This document shows positions 1 to 7,558 of a DNA stretch of 64,000 bases, one piece after another (the first letter of the stretch is position 1; each line of letters opens with the position of its first letter). A program made the translations under genes and the position numbers. Origin of the DNA: Pseudomonadota bacterium (GTDB taxonomy: Bacteria > Pseudomonadota > Alphaproteobacteria > Rhodobacterales > Rhodobacteraceae). Below the pieces are notes generated by a model. That model worked only from the letters and a program-made list of their open reading frames with translations. It did no database searches and was not told the origin of the DNA. The DNA lies in assembly GCA_020161615.1 (NCBI GenBank), contig JAIUPD010000006.1, forward strand, positions 246,271 through 310,270, given 5' to 3'.

Positions 1-469
1 CGAGACCGAGCCCCGCCCCCGCCTCGCCCGGCGCAATGATGCCAGCTTCACCGCTACCTCCTCGCAGTCGGGCGGGATGGTCGCGGCCTCGCTGGTGGGC
101 GACCTGCCCTGCAACGAGATCCTGTTCCTGCTATTCCAGGGACCGCGCCATCCGCTGGCCATCACGCAGGAGCTGGCCCTGGGCGCGCCGGTGGTGCGCG
201 ACCGGCTGGACAAGCTGAAGGCGCTGAACCTGGTGCGGGAAGAGGTGCAGGGGCGGCGACTGGTCTATCACCTGCTGCCCCGGGCCGAGGGGTTCTTTCC
301 GCTTCTGCTGGCGATCGCCGAGTGGGGGGATCGCTGGTGCAACGACGGCCAGCCCCCCCCCGACCCGCGCCTCCATGCCTGCGGGGCGATCCTGCGCGGC
401 CGCTACCGCTGCCGGCATTGCCGGGAATGGGTCAGCCGGGACCAGCTTGAACTGCGCTTCCATGCGTGA
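1..469 (+). CDS. HxlR-type winged-helix transcriptional regulator (5'-partial)
   Basis: The frame is open from base 2 to the stop at 467-469, so the start codon lies before the window; an ATG at 77 would cut off visible homologous sequence. The protein is a small DNA-binding regulator of the HxlR (MarR-like) winged-helix class. Visible hallmarks are the helix-turn-helix region around FQGPRHPLAITQEL, the recognition/wing part VVRDRLDKLKALNLV, and the helix LLLAIAEWGDRW typical of HxlR proteins. The tail carries a CxxC pair (CRHC) that may bind metal or sense redox state. It may control the genes that follow or something upstream; the window does not show which. The family call is firm; target and effector are unknown. 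Confidence 0.8.
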   Translation, partial: ETEPRPRLARRNDASFTATSSQSGGMVAASLVGDLPCNEILFLLFQGPRHPLAITQELALGAPVVRDRLDKLKALNLVREEVQGRRLVYHLLPRAEGFFPLLLAIAEWGDRWCNDGQPPPDPRLHACGAILRGRYRCRHCREWVSRDQLELRFHA

Positions 470-491
470 CGCGGCGGGCCGAGGCGCTTGC

Positions 492-508
492 GTTCCGATT
501 AGCGGAAC
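492..508. promoter_or_regulatory. Inverted repeat, candidate operator upstream of the first IclR gene
   Basis: A perfect 6-bp inverted repeat GTTCCG-N5-CGGAAC lies 35 bp before the ATG at 543. Its 17-bp size and dyad symmetry suit an IclR-family dimer, and its position suits autoregulation of the 543-1773 unit. The assignment is inference from position and symmetry. Confidence 0.5.
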
Positions 509-542
509 TTTATTCTGAAAATTCGCGAAGGCAGGAAGTCCC

Positions 543-1373
543 ATGCAGCAAGACGTCGAGCAGACGGCCGAGGGCGACAGCCCCCTCGACGACAGCAGCG
601 ATCCGAAATTCGTCACCGCGCTGGCGCGAGGATTGTCGCTGCTGCGCGCCTTCCGGCCGAACGAGGTGCATCTGTCCAACCACACCCTCGCACAGCGCGC
701 CGGTCTGCCCAAGGCGACGGTCACCCGGCTGACCTATACGCTGTGCAAGCTGGGCTACCTGGTGCAATCCGAGCCCAGTGGCGAATACCGTCTGGGGCCG
801 GGCGTGCTGACGCTGGGCTATGGCGTCCTCTCGGGGATGGAGCTGAAGGAACGCGCGGCGCTGGAGCTGGCCGAGGTCTGCAAGGGCGAGAACGTGAATG
901 TCGCCGCCGCTCTGGGCGAGCGTTACGGTCAATCCGTGGTCTATCTCGCCACGCATCGCTTCCCCAATTCGGTGTCGATGGTCTTTCACCTCGGCGCGCA
1001 GGTGCCGCTTTTCCATTCCTCGATCGGCCGGGCGATCCTGATGGGGCTCACCGAGGACGAGCAGGCGGCCTTGCTGGACGAAGCGCAGCGCGCCACTGAA
1101 AGCGCCGACGAACGGGCGCGGCTGGCGCAGGGCCTGTCCCGCGCGCGCGAGGATTTCGCGCGCTGGGGTTTCTGCACGTCTTTCGGGGAATGGCGCAAGG
1201 AAATCAACGGTGTCGCGGCGCCGGTCCGGCCGATTCAGGGACGCTCTCTCTATGCGATCAACGTGGGCGGCTTCGGGTTCCTCAACCCGCCCGAGGACCT
1301 GCTGGCCCATTACGCCCCCCGCCTGCTGCGGGCGGCGCGGGCGCTGTCGCTGAGGCCCGAGACGGATGGCTGA
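543..1373 (+). CDS. IclR family transcriptional regulator
   Basis: A 276-aa regulator with the two IclR domains: an N-terminal winged helix at about residues 22-85 (ALARGLSLLRAF, then LAQRAGLPKATVTRLTYTL) and a C-terminal GAF-like effector domain (about 95-270) with the usual end GVAAPVRPIQGRSLYAINVGG. The ATG at 543 follows a good AGGAAG ribosome site. IclR proteins of this branch often sense aromatic acids and control their catabolic operons. The gene overlaps the following thioesterase by 8 bp, so the two are co-translated. A palindrome at 492-508 is a candidate autoregulatory site. Ligand not determinable from sequence. Confidence 0.93.
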   Translation: MQQDVEQTAEGDSPLDDSSDPKFVTALARGLSLLRAFRPNEVHLSNHTLAQRAGLPKATVTRLTYTLCKLGYLVQSEPSGEYRLGPGVLTLGYGVLSGMELKERAALELAEVCKGENVNVAAALGERYGQSVVYLATHRFPNSVSMVFHLGAQVPLFHSSIGRAILMGLTEDEQAALLDEAQRATESADERARLAQGLSRAREDFARWGFCTSFGEWRKEINGVAAPVRPIQGRSLYAINVGGFGFLNPPEDLLAHYAPRLLRAARALSLRPETDG

Positions 1374-1773
1374 GGAGACGACCGCCGCCGCCGCGCCCCA
1401 TGGCTTCCTGCATCTGCTGGGGCTCAAGCGCGCCCATTTCGCCGAGGGCATCGCCCGGTTCGAACTGGAGGCTGCGGCGCAGCACATGAACCGGATGGGC
1501 ATCCCGCATGGCGGGGTCTATGCGACGATGCTCGACAGCGCGCTGGGGGCGGCGGGCTGCTGGGCGGGGGCGCCCGACCGTTTCCGCCCGGCGGTCACCC
1601 TGACCCTGAATGTCAGCTTCATCGGCAGGCCGCAGGGTCAGCGCCTGATTGCCGAGGGGCGGCGCGTGGGGGGCGGGCGGTCGATCTATTTCTCGGAAGG
1701 CGAGGTGCGCGACGAACTGGGCGTGCTGGTGGCCCAGGCCACCGGCTCGTTCAAGGTGGTGACCCAGCGCTAG
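1366..1773 (+). CDS. PaaI-like hotdog-fold acyl-CoA thioesterase
   Basis: A 135-aa hotdog-fold thioesterase of the PaaI/YdiI type, expected to hydrolyse acyl- or aryl-CoA esters in the cytoplasm. The diagnostic loop IPHGGVYATMLDSALG (HGG at residues 48-50, acid D57) carries the catalytic signature. It starts inside the end of the IclR gene (8-bp overlap, shared ATGGCTGA), so it belongs to that operon. Its 3' end overlaps by 23 bp the 3' end of a convergent acyl-CoA ligase, giving CoA ester formation and hydrolysis side by side. A role in clearing dead-end aryl-CoA is inference. Confidence 0.88.
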   Translation: MAEETTAAAAPHGFLHLLGLKRAHFAEGIARFELEAAAQHMNRMGIPHGGVYATMLDSALGAAGCWAGAPDRFRPAVTLTLNVSFIGRPQGQRLIAEGRRVGGGRSIYFSEGEVRDELGVLVAQATGSFKVVTQR

Positions 1774-3232
1774 GCAGAGCCAGCGCCACCAGTTCGGCCT
1801 TGCGGATCTTGCCGGCCGCGGTCATCGGCATCGCCTCGACCACCACCAGATGCTGCGGCCGCTTGTAGGGCGCGAGGCGCGCGTTCAGCCAGTCGCTGAC
1901 CGAAGCGGCCTCGGTGCCGGGCGCAAGGGTGACGAAGGCCAGAACCTCTTCATTGTCGTCCGTCGGTCGGCCGGTCACGGCGGCCTGGAGCACGCCCGGG
2001 CAGGAAAGCAGCACTGATTCCACCTCGACCGGATAGACATTGAAGCCTGAACGGATGATCAATTCCTTCGCCCGGCCGACCAGATGCAGGGCGCCGTCCG
2101 GGTCTTGCCGCACCAGATCGCCGGTACGCAGGAAGCCGTCCTCGGTCAGGGCCTCGGCCGTCAGCCCCGGCGCGCGGTAATAGCCAAGCATCACCCCCGG
2201 CCCCCGGACCAGCAGCTCGCCGACGCCCGCGGCATCGGGCCGGTCCAGCCGCAGCCGCAGCCCCGGGAAAGGATAGCCGACCGAGCCATCGGCACGCAGC
2301 GGCCCCTGGGTGGTCGAGGCGATGCCGGGTCCGGCCTCGGTCATGCCATAGCCGTTGTGCAGCGGCAGACCGAAGACCGCTTCCACCTGCGCCTTCAATG
2401 CTGGATCGAGCGGCGCCCCGCCGCAACCCAGCTGCCGCAGTTGCGGGGCCTGCGGCGGCACCCCCTCAAGCCGGGCAAGAATCTGGCGATAGACCTGCGG
2501 CACGACCGACAGCACACTCGCCCCTTGCGCCAGACCCTCAAGCACCCCCTCGACGCTGAAACGCGCCATCAGCCGGACTGAAGCGCCCGCCTGCAGCCCG
2601 GCCAGAAGGCCCGTCGCCAGCGCCATGATATGCGTCGCGGGAATGGCCAGCAGCAATTGGTCCTGCGGGCCAAGCCCGCGCATCTCGGCCGCGATCTGGG
2701 CGTTCCAGACCAGCGACCGATGGCTCAGCATGACCCCTTTCGGCTGGCCGGTGGTTCCCGAAGTATAGACCAACGCCGCGACCTGCGCGGCCGGGTCCTC
2801 CGCCACCCGTTCGGGTTTCGAGGGGGCGGGGCGGGCAGCAAGCCCCAGGGCGCCCAGGCGGCCCGCGCTCTCTGCGCCGTCCCGCTCGGCATGGGCGCGG
2901 GCGGCGGGGGCGGCCATGGTATAGAGCGTCATGCGCGGTTCGGCATGCGCGCTCAACCCCGCCAGTTCGGCCGCCGTGAGGCGAGCGTTCACCGGCACGA
3001 ACCAGGCCCGCAACCGGGACGTGGCCAGGGCGATGATGGCCACGGCGGCGCTGTTCTCCGCGATCAGCATCACGCGGTCACCCGGCGCGACACCCGCCTC
3101 GCGTAGGGCCTCAGCAGCCTCCGCCACCGCCGCCCTGAGCGCGCCATAGGTCAGGCAAAGGCCATCGGGTTCGACAAGAGCCGGCGCCGTCGCCGGATGC
3201 CCCGCAATCAGCTCATCCAACCACGCCATCAT
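1751..3232 (-). CDS. Acyl-CoA synthetase (AMP-forming, class I)
   Basis: A 493-aa adenylate-forming ligase that activates a carboxylic acid to its CoA thioester using ATP. Core motifs are in order: P-loop YTSGTTGQPKGVMLSH (about 154-169), GYGMTE (about 295-300), the TGDL region (about 370), hinge GRAKELIIRSGFNVYP, and the catalytic lysine in TAAGKIRK near the C terminus. The length fits the 4-coumarate/cyclohexanecarboxylate/medium-chain ligases. Two ATGs are adjacent (3232 and 3229) behind a GGGAGGG site, so the start is good to one codon. It stands alone on the minus strand, convergent with the thioesterase and divergent from the IclR gene at 3496. Substrate unknown; an aromatic or cyclic acid is likely from context. 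Confidence 0.92.
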   Translation of the reverse strand: MMAWLDELIAGHPATAPALVEPDGLCLTYGALRAAVAEAAEALREAGVAPGDRVMLIAENSAAVAIIALATSRLRAWFVPVNARLTAAELAGLSAHAEPRMTLYTMAAPAARAHAERDGAESAGRLGALGLAARPAPSKPERVAEDPAAQVAALVYTSGTTGQPKGVMLSHRSLVWNAQIAAEMRGLGPQDQLLLAIPATHIMALATGLLAGLQAGASVRLMARFSVEGVLEGLAQGASVLSVVPQVYRQILARLEGVPPQAPQLRQLGCGGAPLDPALKAQVEAVFGLPLHNGYGMTEAGPGIASTTQGPLRADGSVGYPFPGLRLRLDRPDAAGVGELLVRGPGVMLGYYRAPGLTAEALTEDGFLRTGDLVRQDPDGALHLVGRAKELIIRSGFNVYPVEVESVLLSCPGVLQAAVTGRPTDDNEEVLAFVTLAPGTEAASVSDWLNARLAPYKRPQHLVVVEAMPMTAAGKIRKAELVALALPSAGSPP

Positions 3233-3495
3233 CGCCCTCCCATCCTGCTCGCGGCGAGACTAGGCGAGCACGGCAGGCGGGGTCAAGTCCATGGAATATA
3301 GTACCGTCAGGCGAAACATTACGCCAAGGCGAGATCCTGGCGCGCGCGCCCGGAACCGCGTCGGACCGAGCGACGAGCCGACCACACCGGCGCCTGTTGA
3401 CTTTACCCGGCGACAGGACAATTTTTCGCACGATATGATATCAGCAACGGCGCGGCGGCCGCCGCAGCCCTTTCCACTGGACAGAAAGCAAGATC

Positions 3496-4248
3496 GTGAC
3501 CGCATTGTCGACGCAAACAACGCTGATGATCCTGGATCTCTTCCAGGGACCGCAGGCCGAGCTTTCGACCGAAGACATCGCCTCGGCCCTCGGAAAGCCG
3601 GTCTCCACCTGTTACCGGTATCTCAAGGTCATGAGCGACATGGGGTATCTGGTCAGCACCTCGGGCTCGGGCTACAGCCTTGGCCCGAAGATCATGCTGC
3701 TGGGCTATCACCTGCGCCAGAACGATCCGGTCATCGCCGTCGGCCGCAAACATGCGGACAGCATGGTCCGGTCGTTTCATGGCACGGCGACGATCAACCG
3801 TGTCTTTCGGCAATCCTTCATCTGCATCTACACCACGCACTCCAAGTCCGAGAAGCGCAACAGCTTCGGCCCGGGCGATTCGATGCCGATCTTGTTCGGC
3901 GCGAATGCCATGGTGATTCAGGCCTTTCTGTCCCGGCATCTGCAAAAGAAGCTCTACGACGAGAACCAGGAGAAGCTGGCCAAGGGCGGACGGGGCGAGA
4001 CCTTCCAGGAGTTTCGCGACAATCTTGCCGCCGTGCGGCAGGCCCGTGTCTGGAAGGTGGATGGGGCGATCCGCGCCGATTCCTCGGGGATCGCGGCGCC
4101 GCTTCTGGGGTTGAAAGGGCAGATCCTGGGCACCTTCTCGTTCTCCGTGCCGACCGAAATCCTCAATCCTGAACTGGAAGAAACGCTGAAACTGCGCGTG
4201 CACGAGATCGGCATCCGCGTCAGCGAAATGCTGGGCCGCCCGACCTGA
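3496..4248 (+). CDS. IclR family transcriptional regulator (GTG start)
   Basis: A 250-aa IclR protein starting at GTG. The winged helix comes almost at once (TTLMILDLFQGPQAELSTEDIASALGKPVSTCYRYLKVMSDMG without the usual N-terminal extension, broken here for length: residues 9-50), followed by the effector domain ending in SSGIAAPLLGLKGQILGTFSF. It sits immediately before the ring-cleavage operon starting at 4455 and is the best candidate for binding the AT-rich element shared by four promoters (4342, 9622, 13672, 22734). Its own promoter is unclear: TTGACT at 3397 and a TATGAT at 3434 are both present but poorly spaced. The family is certain; the target assignment is inference from position. 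Confidence 0.92.
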   Translation: MTALSTQTTLMILDLFQGPQAELSTEDIASALGKPVSTCYRYLKVMSDMGYLVSTSGSGYSLGPKIMLLGYHLRQNDPVIAVGRKHADSMVRSFHGTATINRVFRQSFICIYTTHSKSEKRNSFGPGDSMPILFGANAMVIQAFLSRHLQKKLYDENQEKLAKGGRGETFQEFRDNLAAVRQARVWKVDGAIRADSSGIAAPLLGLKGQILGTFSFSVPTEILNPELEETLKLRVHEIGIRVSEMLGRPT

Positions 4249-4274
4249 CACTCCCTTTTCGCAGCCTGATGATC

Positions 4275-4299
4275 GGGCGCCGTCGGCAGGCGGGCGCCC
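4275..4299 (+). terminator. GC hairpin downstream of the IclR gene, weak terminator candidate
   Basis: GGGCGCC (4275-4281) pairs with GGCGCCC (4293-4299) around an 11-nt loop, 27 bp after the IclR stop. No T-run follows, so it is not a classical intrinsic terminator; it may only be a transcript-end or RNA-stabilising hairpin. Confidence 0.3.
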
Positions 4300-4341
4300 C
4301 GTCATGCCTGCGTTCGCCCGCCGATCACGATGCAAATAAAT

Positions 4342-4389
4342 TACCGATATACGAGAATATTTGACACGACTAACCACGCCTGCTATCGA
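4342..4389 (+). promoter_or_regulatory. Promoter of the ring-cleavage operon with upstream AT-rich element
   Basis: TTGACA at 4361-4366, a 17-bp spacer and TATCGA at 4384-4389 form a sigma-70-type promoter, with the ATG about 65 bp downstream. Just upstream and running into the -35 box is TACCGATATACGAGAATAT, which resembles elements at 9624, 13672 and 22734 (core ACGAtAATttt followed by a TTGaca-like hexamer). This placement suits an activator such as the adjacent IclR protein. Similarity was judged by eye. Confidence 0.55.
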
Positions 4390-4454
4390 CGGCTGACCAG
4401 AGCCGGACCTGCCTGATGGGCGGCGGGGCTCTCGCAACGGGAAGGAGAGCGAGC

Positions 4455-5474
4455 ATGGCCGATATTGTCGGGGTCATCACGACAGCCCATGGGCCGCAAT
4501 TGCACACGACCCCCGATCAATGGCTCTTGCGGCTGGCATCCGACAAGGCACGCAAACACCCGTTCAGAGGGGGGCTCTATACCTTCGACGAGCTGGTCGA
4601 CCTGCGCCGCGATGAAGGCCTGGCCGAGAAATCCTCGATGGAAGCCATGGTGCGCAACCATCACCTGTGCAACGCCGCGACTGAACGGCTGGCCGAGGCC
4701 TATGAGGCGATGCAGGCCGATGTCGCGGTGATCTTCGGCAATGACCAGCACGAGATGTACGGCGACGATCTGATGCCGCCCTACATGGTCTATTACGGCG
4801 ACAAGATCCCGCATTTCCCGGCCAGCGAAGAGGGGCGCAACCTGCTTCCGCCGGGGATCAAGGAGGGCGAACACGGCCACGCGCCCGACGAATACCGGGA
4901 ATACGTCTGCCAGTCGGACCTGTCGCGGCACATCATCGCCGAACTGGTCGAGGCCGAATTCGACATCACCGTCTCGCCCAAGCTGCCCAGCCACAATCCC
5001 CGGACCAACGGCGTCAGCCATGCCTTCGGCCATATCTACCGGCAGGTGATGCGCGACCGGGTGATCCCGAATGTGCCGATCTACCAGAACACCTTTTTCC
5101 CACCGAACCAGCCGACTGCCCGCCGGTCGTTCAACTTCGGCAAGGCGGTGGGTCGCGCCATCCGCAGCTGGAAAAGCGATGCGCGAGTCGTCGTCTTCGG
5201 CTCGGGCGGGATGAGCCATTTTACCATCGACGAGGAATGGGACCACCGCTTCATGCGCGCCATGCGCGAGAAGGACCGCGAGTTCCTGCAGTCCATCCCG
5301 CTGGCCGAGCTGCAATCGGGCACCTCGGAGATGAAGAGCTGGATCTCGGCGGCGGGCGTGATGGACGAGCTGGAAACGGTGATGCACGAAATCGCCTATG
5401 TTCCCTGCTACCGCTCGGCGGCGGGGACCGGCACGGCGCAGGGCATGTATTGGTGGGAGGTGACGGGCGCATGA
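4455..5474 (+). CDS. LigB-like (class III) extradiol ring-cleavage dioxygenase
   Basis: A 339-aa non-heme Fe(II) dioxygenase of the LigB/protocatechuate 4,5-dioxygenase superfamily, which opens a dihydroxylated aromatic ring next to the hydroxyl pair. The N-terminal TTAHGPQLH places a histidine at residue 12, as in LigB; GNDQHEMYGDD (95-105) and GSGGMSHFTID are other family motifs. I start at ATG 4455 because GGAAGGAG precedes it; an in-frame ATG at 4416 has no such site. No LigA-like small subunit is visible in the window. It opens a tightly packed operon with three RraA-fold genes. Protocatechuate or gallate fits the downstream LigJ and LigK homologues and PobA, but the true substrate is not proven. 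Confidence 0.9.
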   Translation: MADIVGVITTAHGPQLHTTPDQWLLRLASDKARKHPFRGGLYTFDELVDLRRDEGLAEKSSMEAMVRNHHLCNAATERLAEAYEAMQADVAVIFGNDQHEMYGDDLMPPYMVYYGDKIPHFPASEEGRNLLPPGIKEGEHGHAPDEYREYVCQSDLSRHIIAELVEAEFDITVSPKLPSHNPRTNGVSHAFGHIYRQVMRDRVIPNVPIYQNTFFPPNQPTARRSFNFGKAVGRAIRSWKSDARVVVFGSGGMSHFTIDEEWDHRFMRAMREKDREFLQSIPLAELQSGTSEMKSWISAAGVMDELETVMHEIAYVPCYRSAAGTGTAQGMYWWEVTGA

Positions 5475-6130
5475 GCGACGTTCTCGACAGGCTCGGGCGG
5501 CTCGATAGCTGCGCGGTGTCGGATGCCAAGGATGCGCTGGGGCTGAGTGCGGCGGTCAGCGGTCTGGGTCGCGCCTCGGGCCAGGGGGTTCTGGCCGGGC
5601 GGGTCAAGACGGTGCAGTTGGCCAAAGGCAAGCCCGCGTCGGATGCGCCCAAGGTGCATCTCGGCGCCCGCGCCATCGCCGCCGCGACGGCAGAGACGGT
5701 GATTGTCGTCGCCCATCCCGGTATCGACGCGGGCGGCTGGGGCGGGGTGCTGTCCACCGGGGCGCAGCTGGCCGGGGTGCGGGGCGTCATCGTCGACGGG
5801 CCGACCCGCGACGTGGACGAGGCCCGCGGCCTGGGCTTTGCCATCTTCTCGCGCACCACGACCGCCCGCACCGCGCGCGGCCGGGTGCACGAGGTCTCGA
5901 CCGGCGAGCCGGTGGTGATCGGCGCCGAGCCGGTCGCGGACGGCGATTTCGTGATCGCCGACGGATCGGGCGTCGTCTTCATCCGTCAGGTGGATATCGA
6001 GCGGGTCCTCGCCACGGCCGAGGGCCTTGCCGCGCGCGAGGCGGCGATGGTCGCCGCGCTTCGCGCCGGTACGCCGATCACCGAGGTGATGGGCGCAAGC
6101 TACGAAACCATGCTGGAGGCCCGCTCGTGA
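5471..6130 (+). CDS. RraA-fold protein 1 (aldolase-like, metal-site Asp missing)
   Basis: A 219-aa RraA/demethylmenaquinone-methyltransferase-like fold protein, starting at an ATG that overlaps the dioxygenase stop (ATGA). Class II pyruvate aldolases of this fold carry a D-x20-R-D motif. Here the R-D is present (DGPTRDVDE) but the first Asp is replaced by Gly (GGWGGVLS at the position where its neighbours have WGD or FGD), so metal-dependent aldolase activity is doubtful. It may be a partner or a decarboxylase/tautomerase variant. It is followed by two paralogues with start codons overlapping or within 3 bp of the preceding stop. Family certain, function open. Confidence 0.85.
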   Translation: MSDVLDRLGRLDSCAVSDAKDALGLSAAVSGLGRASGQGVLAGRVKTVQLAKGKPASDAPKVHLGARAIAAATAETVIVVAHPGIDAGGWGGVLSTGAQLAGVRGVIVDGPTRDVDEARGLGFAIFSRTTTARTARGRVHEVSTGEPVVIGAEPVADGDFVIADGSGVVFIRQVDIERVLATAEGLAAREAAMVAALRAGTPITEVMGASYETMLEARS

Positions 6131-6789
6131 GCGATCCGAACGTTACCCGCGCCGCAAAGCTCGATTGCGCCACGCTGTCCGACGCGATGGACAAGCTGGG
6201 GATCGAGGGCGTCTGCCGGGGCATCAAGCCGCGCAACCCGGGTTTCCGCATGGTGGGGCGGGCTTATACGGTGCTTTATGGACCCGTCGACGCGGCCAAT
6301 CCGGGCACTGTCGGCGATTATGTCGATGACATGCAGCCCGGCCAGATCGCCGTGCTCGACAATGGCGGGCGCGAGGATTGCACGGTCTGGGGCGATATCC
6401 TGACCCAGTTCGCCCATACCCGCGGTCTGGCGGGTACGGTGATCGACGGCCCTTGCCGCGATGTCCATCTATGTCTCGAGCTGGGCTATCCGGTGTTTTC
6501 CCGCAGCTATTCGATGAAGACCGGCAAGGACCGCGTGCAGGTCGATGCCGTGCAGGTGCCGGTTACCATCGGCGATGCGCGCGTCTGCCCGGGCGACATT
6601 CTGGTGGGCGGCGCGGATGGCGTCGTGGTCCTGCCCCGCTCGCACGAGGACCGCATCCTTGACGAAGCCGAGCGGATCCAGGCCGCCGAGGAGGCGATCC
6701 GGGCCCTCGTGGCCCAAGGGCATTCGATCGCCCAGGCGCGTCAGCGGATGAACTATCACGCGCTGCAATCGCGCAGCGACAAGGGCTGA
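6127..6789 (+). CDS. RraA-fold protein 2 (aldolase-like, GTG start)
   Basis: A 220-aa RraA-fold protein starting with GTG inside the previous gene's last codons (GTGA overlap). It keeps the full D-x20-R-D spacing: Asp in VWGDILTQ and Arg-Asp in DGPCRDVH, so a divalent metal site of the HMG/CHA aldolase kind is plausible. It differs from the third paralogue across the substrate loop (GRAYTVLYGPVDAANPG), suggesting another 2-oxo-acid substrate. Candidate reactions are retro-aldol cleavage of a 4-hydroxy-2-oxo acid or oxaloacetate decarboxylation. Operon position between ring cleavage and central metabolism supports a lower-pathway job. Exact substrate unknown. Confidence 0.85.
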   Translation: MSDPNVTRAAKLDCATLSDAMDKLGIEGVCRGIKPRNPGFRMVGRAYTVLYGPVDAANPGTVGDYVDDMQPGQIAVLDNGGREDCTVWGDILTQFAHTRGLAGTVIDGPCRDVHLCLELGYPVFSRSYSMKTGKDRVQVDAVQVPVTIGDARVCPGDILVGGADGVVVLPRSHEDRILDEAERIQAAEEAIRALVAQGHSIAQARQRMNYHALQSRSDKG

Positions 6790-6792
6790 GCG

Positions 6793-7464
6793 ATGACCTA
6801 CGCCATCCGCCAGATCGAGCGCGCCGATCCGGCCCTGATTGCCAGGCTGGGCGCATGCGGCGTCGCCACTTTGCACGAGGCGATGGGGCGCCGGGGCCTC
6901 CTGTCGTCGAAGATGCGGCCGATCCAGCCGGATCAGGCCATCGCGGGAAGCGCTGTCACCGTTTCGGCCGCCCCGGCGGACAATTGGATGATCCATGTCG
7001 CGCTGGAACTGGCCGAGCCCGGTGACGTGCTGGTGGTCGCGCCCTTCTCGCCCTCGGACGCGGGCTATTTCGGCGATCTGCTGGCCGAATCCGCGCAGGC
7101 GCGCGGCGTTGCCGGGCTGGTCATCGACGCCGGCGTGCGCGATCTGCGCGATCTGAAGCGGATGAATTTCCCGGTCTGGTCGACGGCGATCAGCGCCTGG
7201 GGCACGGTCAAGGAAACGCCGGGTTGGGTAAACATACCGGTGCAATGCGCGGGGGCGATCGCCCACCCGGGCGACGTGGTTGTCGCCGATGACGACGGCG
7301 TGGTGATCGTCCCCCGCGCCGAGGCGTCGATGGTGCTTGCCAAGGCACAGGCGCGCATCGCCGATGAAGGAGAAAAGCGCCGCGCCCTGCGCGAGGGGGT
7401 GCCGAGCATGGACCTTTACAACCTGCGGCCGGGCTTGGCGGCCAAGGGATTCACCTATCGCTGA
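6793..7464 (+). CDS. ligK: 4-carboxy-4-hydroxy-2-oxoadipate (CHA) aldolase / oxaloacetate decarboxylase, LigK-like
   Basis: A 223-aa RraA-fold aldolase closely resembling LigK/GalC/ProA enzymes, which split CHA to pyruvate and oxaloacetate at the end of the protocatechuate 4,5- and gallate pathways. Recognisable family stretches are [20 protein letters not shown], the D-x20-R-D motif (FGDLLAES to GVRDLRD), [19 protein letters not shown] and [18 protein letters not shown]. It lies 3 bp behind its paralogue. With the LigJ-like hydratase at 11403 it supplies the last two steps after 4-oxalomesaconate. The symbol is by family resemblance. Confidence 0.85.
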   Translation: MTYAIRQIERADPALIARLGACGVATLHEAMGRRGLLSSKMRPIQPDQAIAGSAVTVSAAPADNWMIHVALELAEPGDVLVVAPFSPSDAGYFGDLLAESAQARGVAGLVIDAGVRDLRDLKRMNFPVWSTAISAWGTVKETPGWVNIPVQCAGAIAHPGDVVVADDDGVVIVPRAEASMVLAKAQARIADEGEKRRALREGVPSMDLYNLRPGLAAKGFTYR

Positions 7465-7558
7465 GCTGGACGGCGGCCGCGACGATGCATTCAAGGCGAA
7501 TGTCCCGGGTTTCGGCGGAAGAACCCTCCGCCGCACCGGGACCGAGGAAGGGGAGCCA

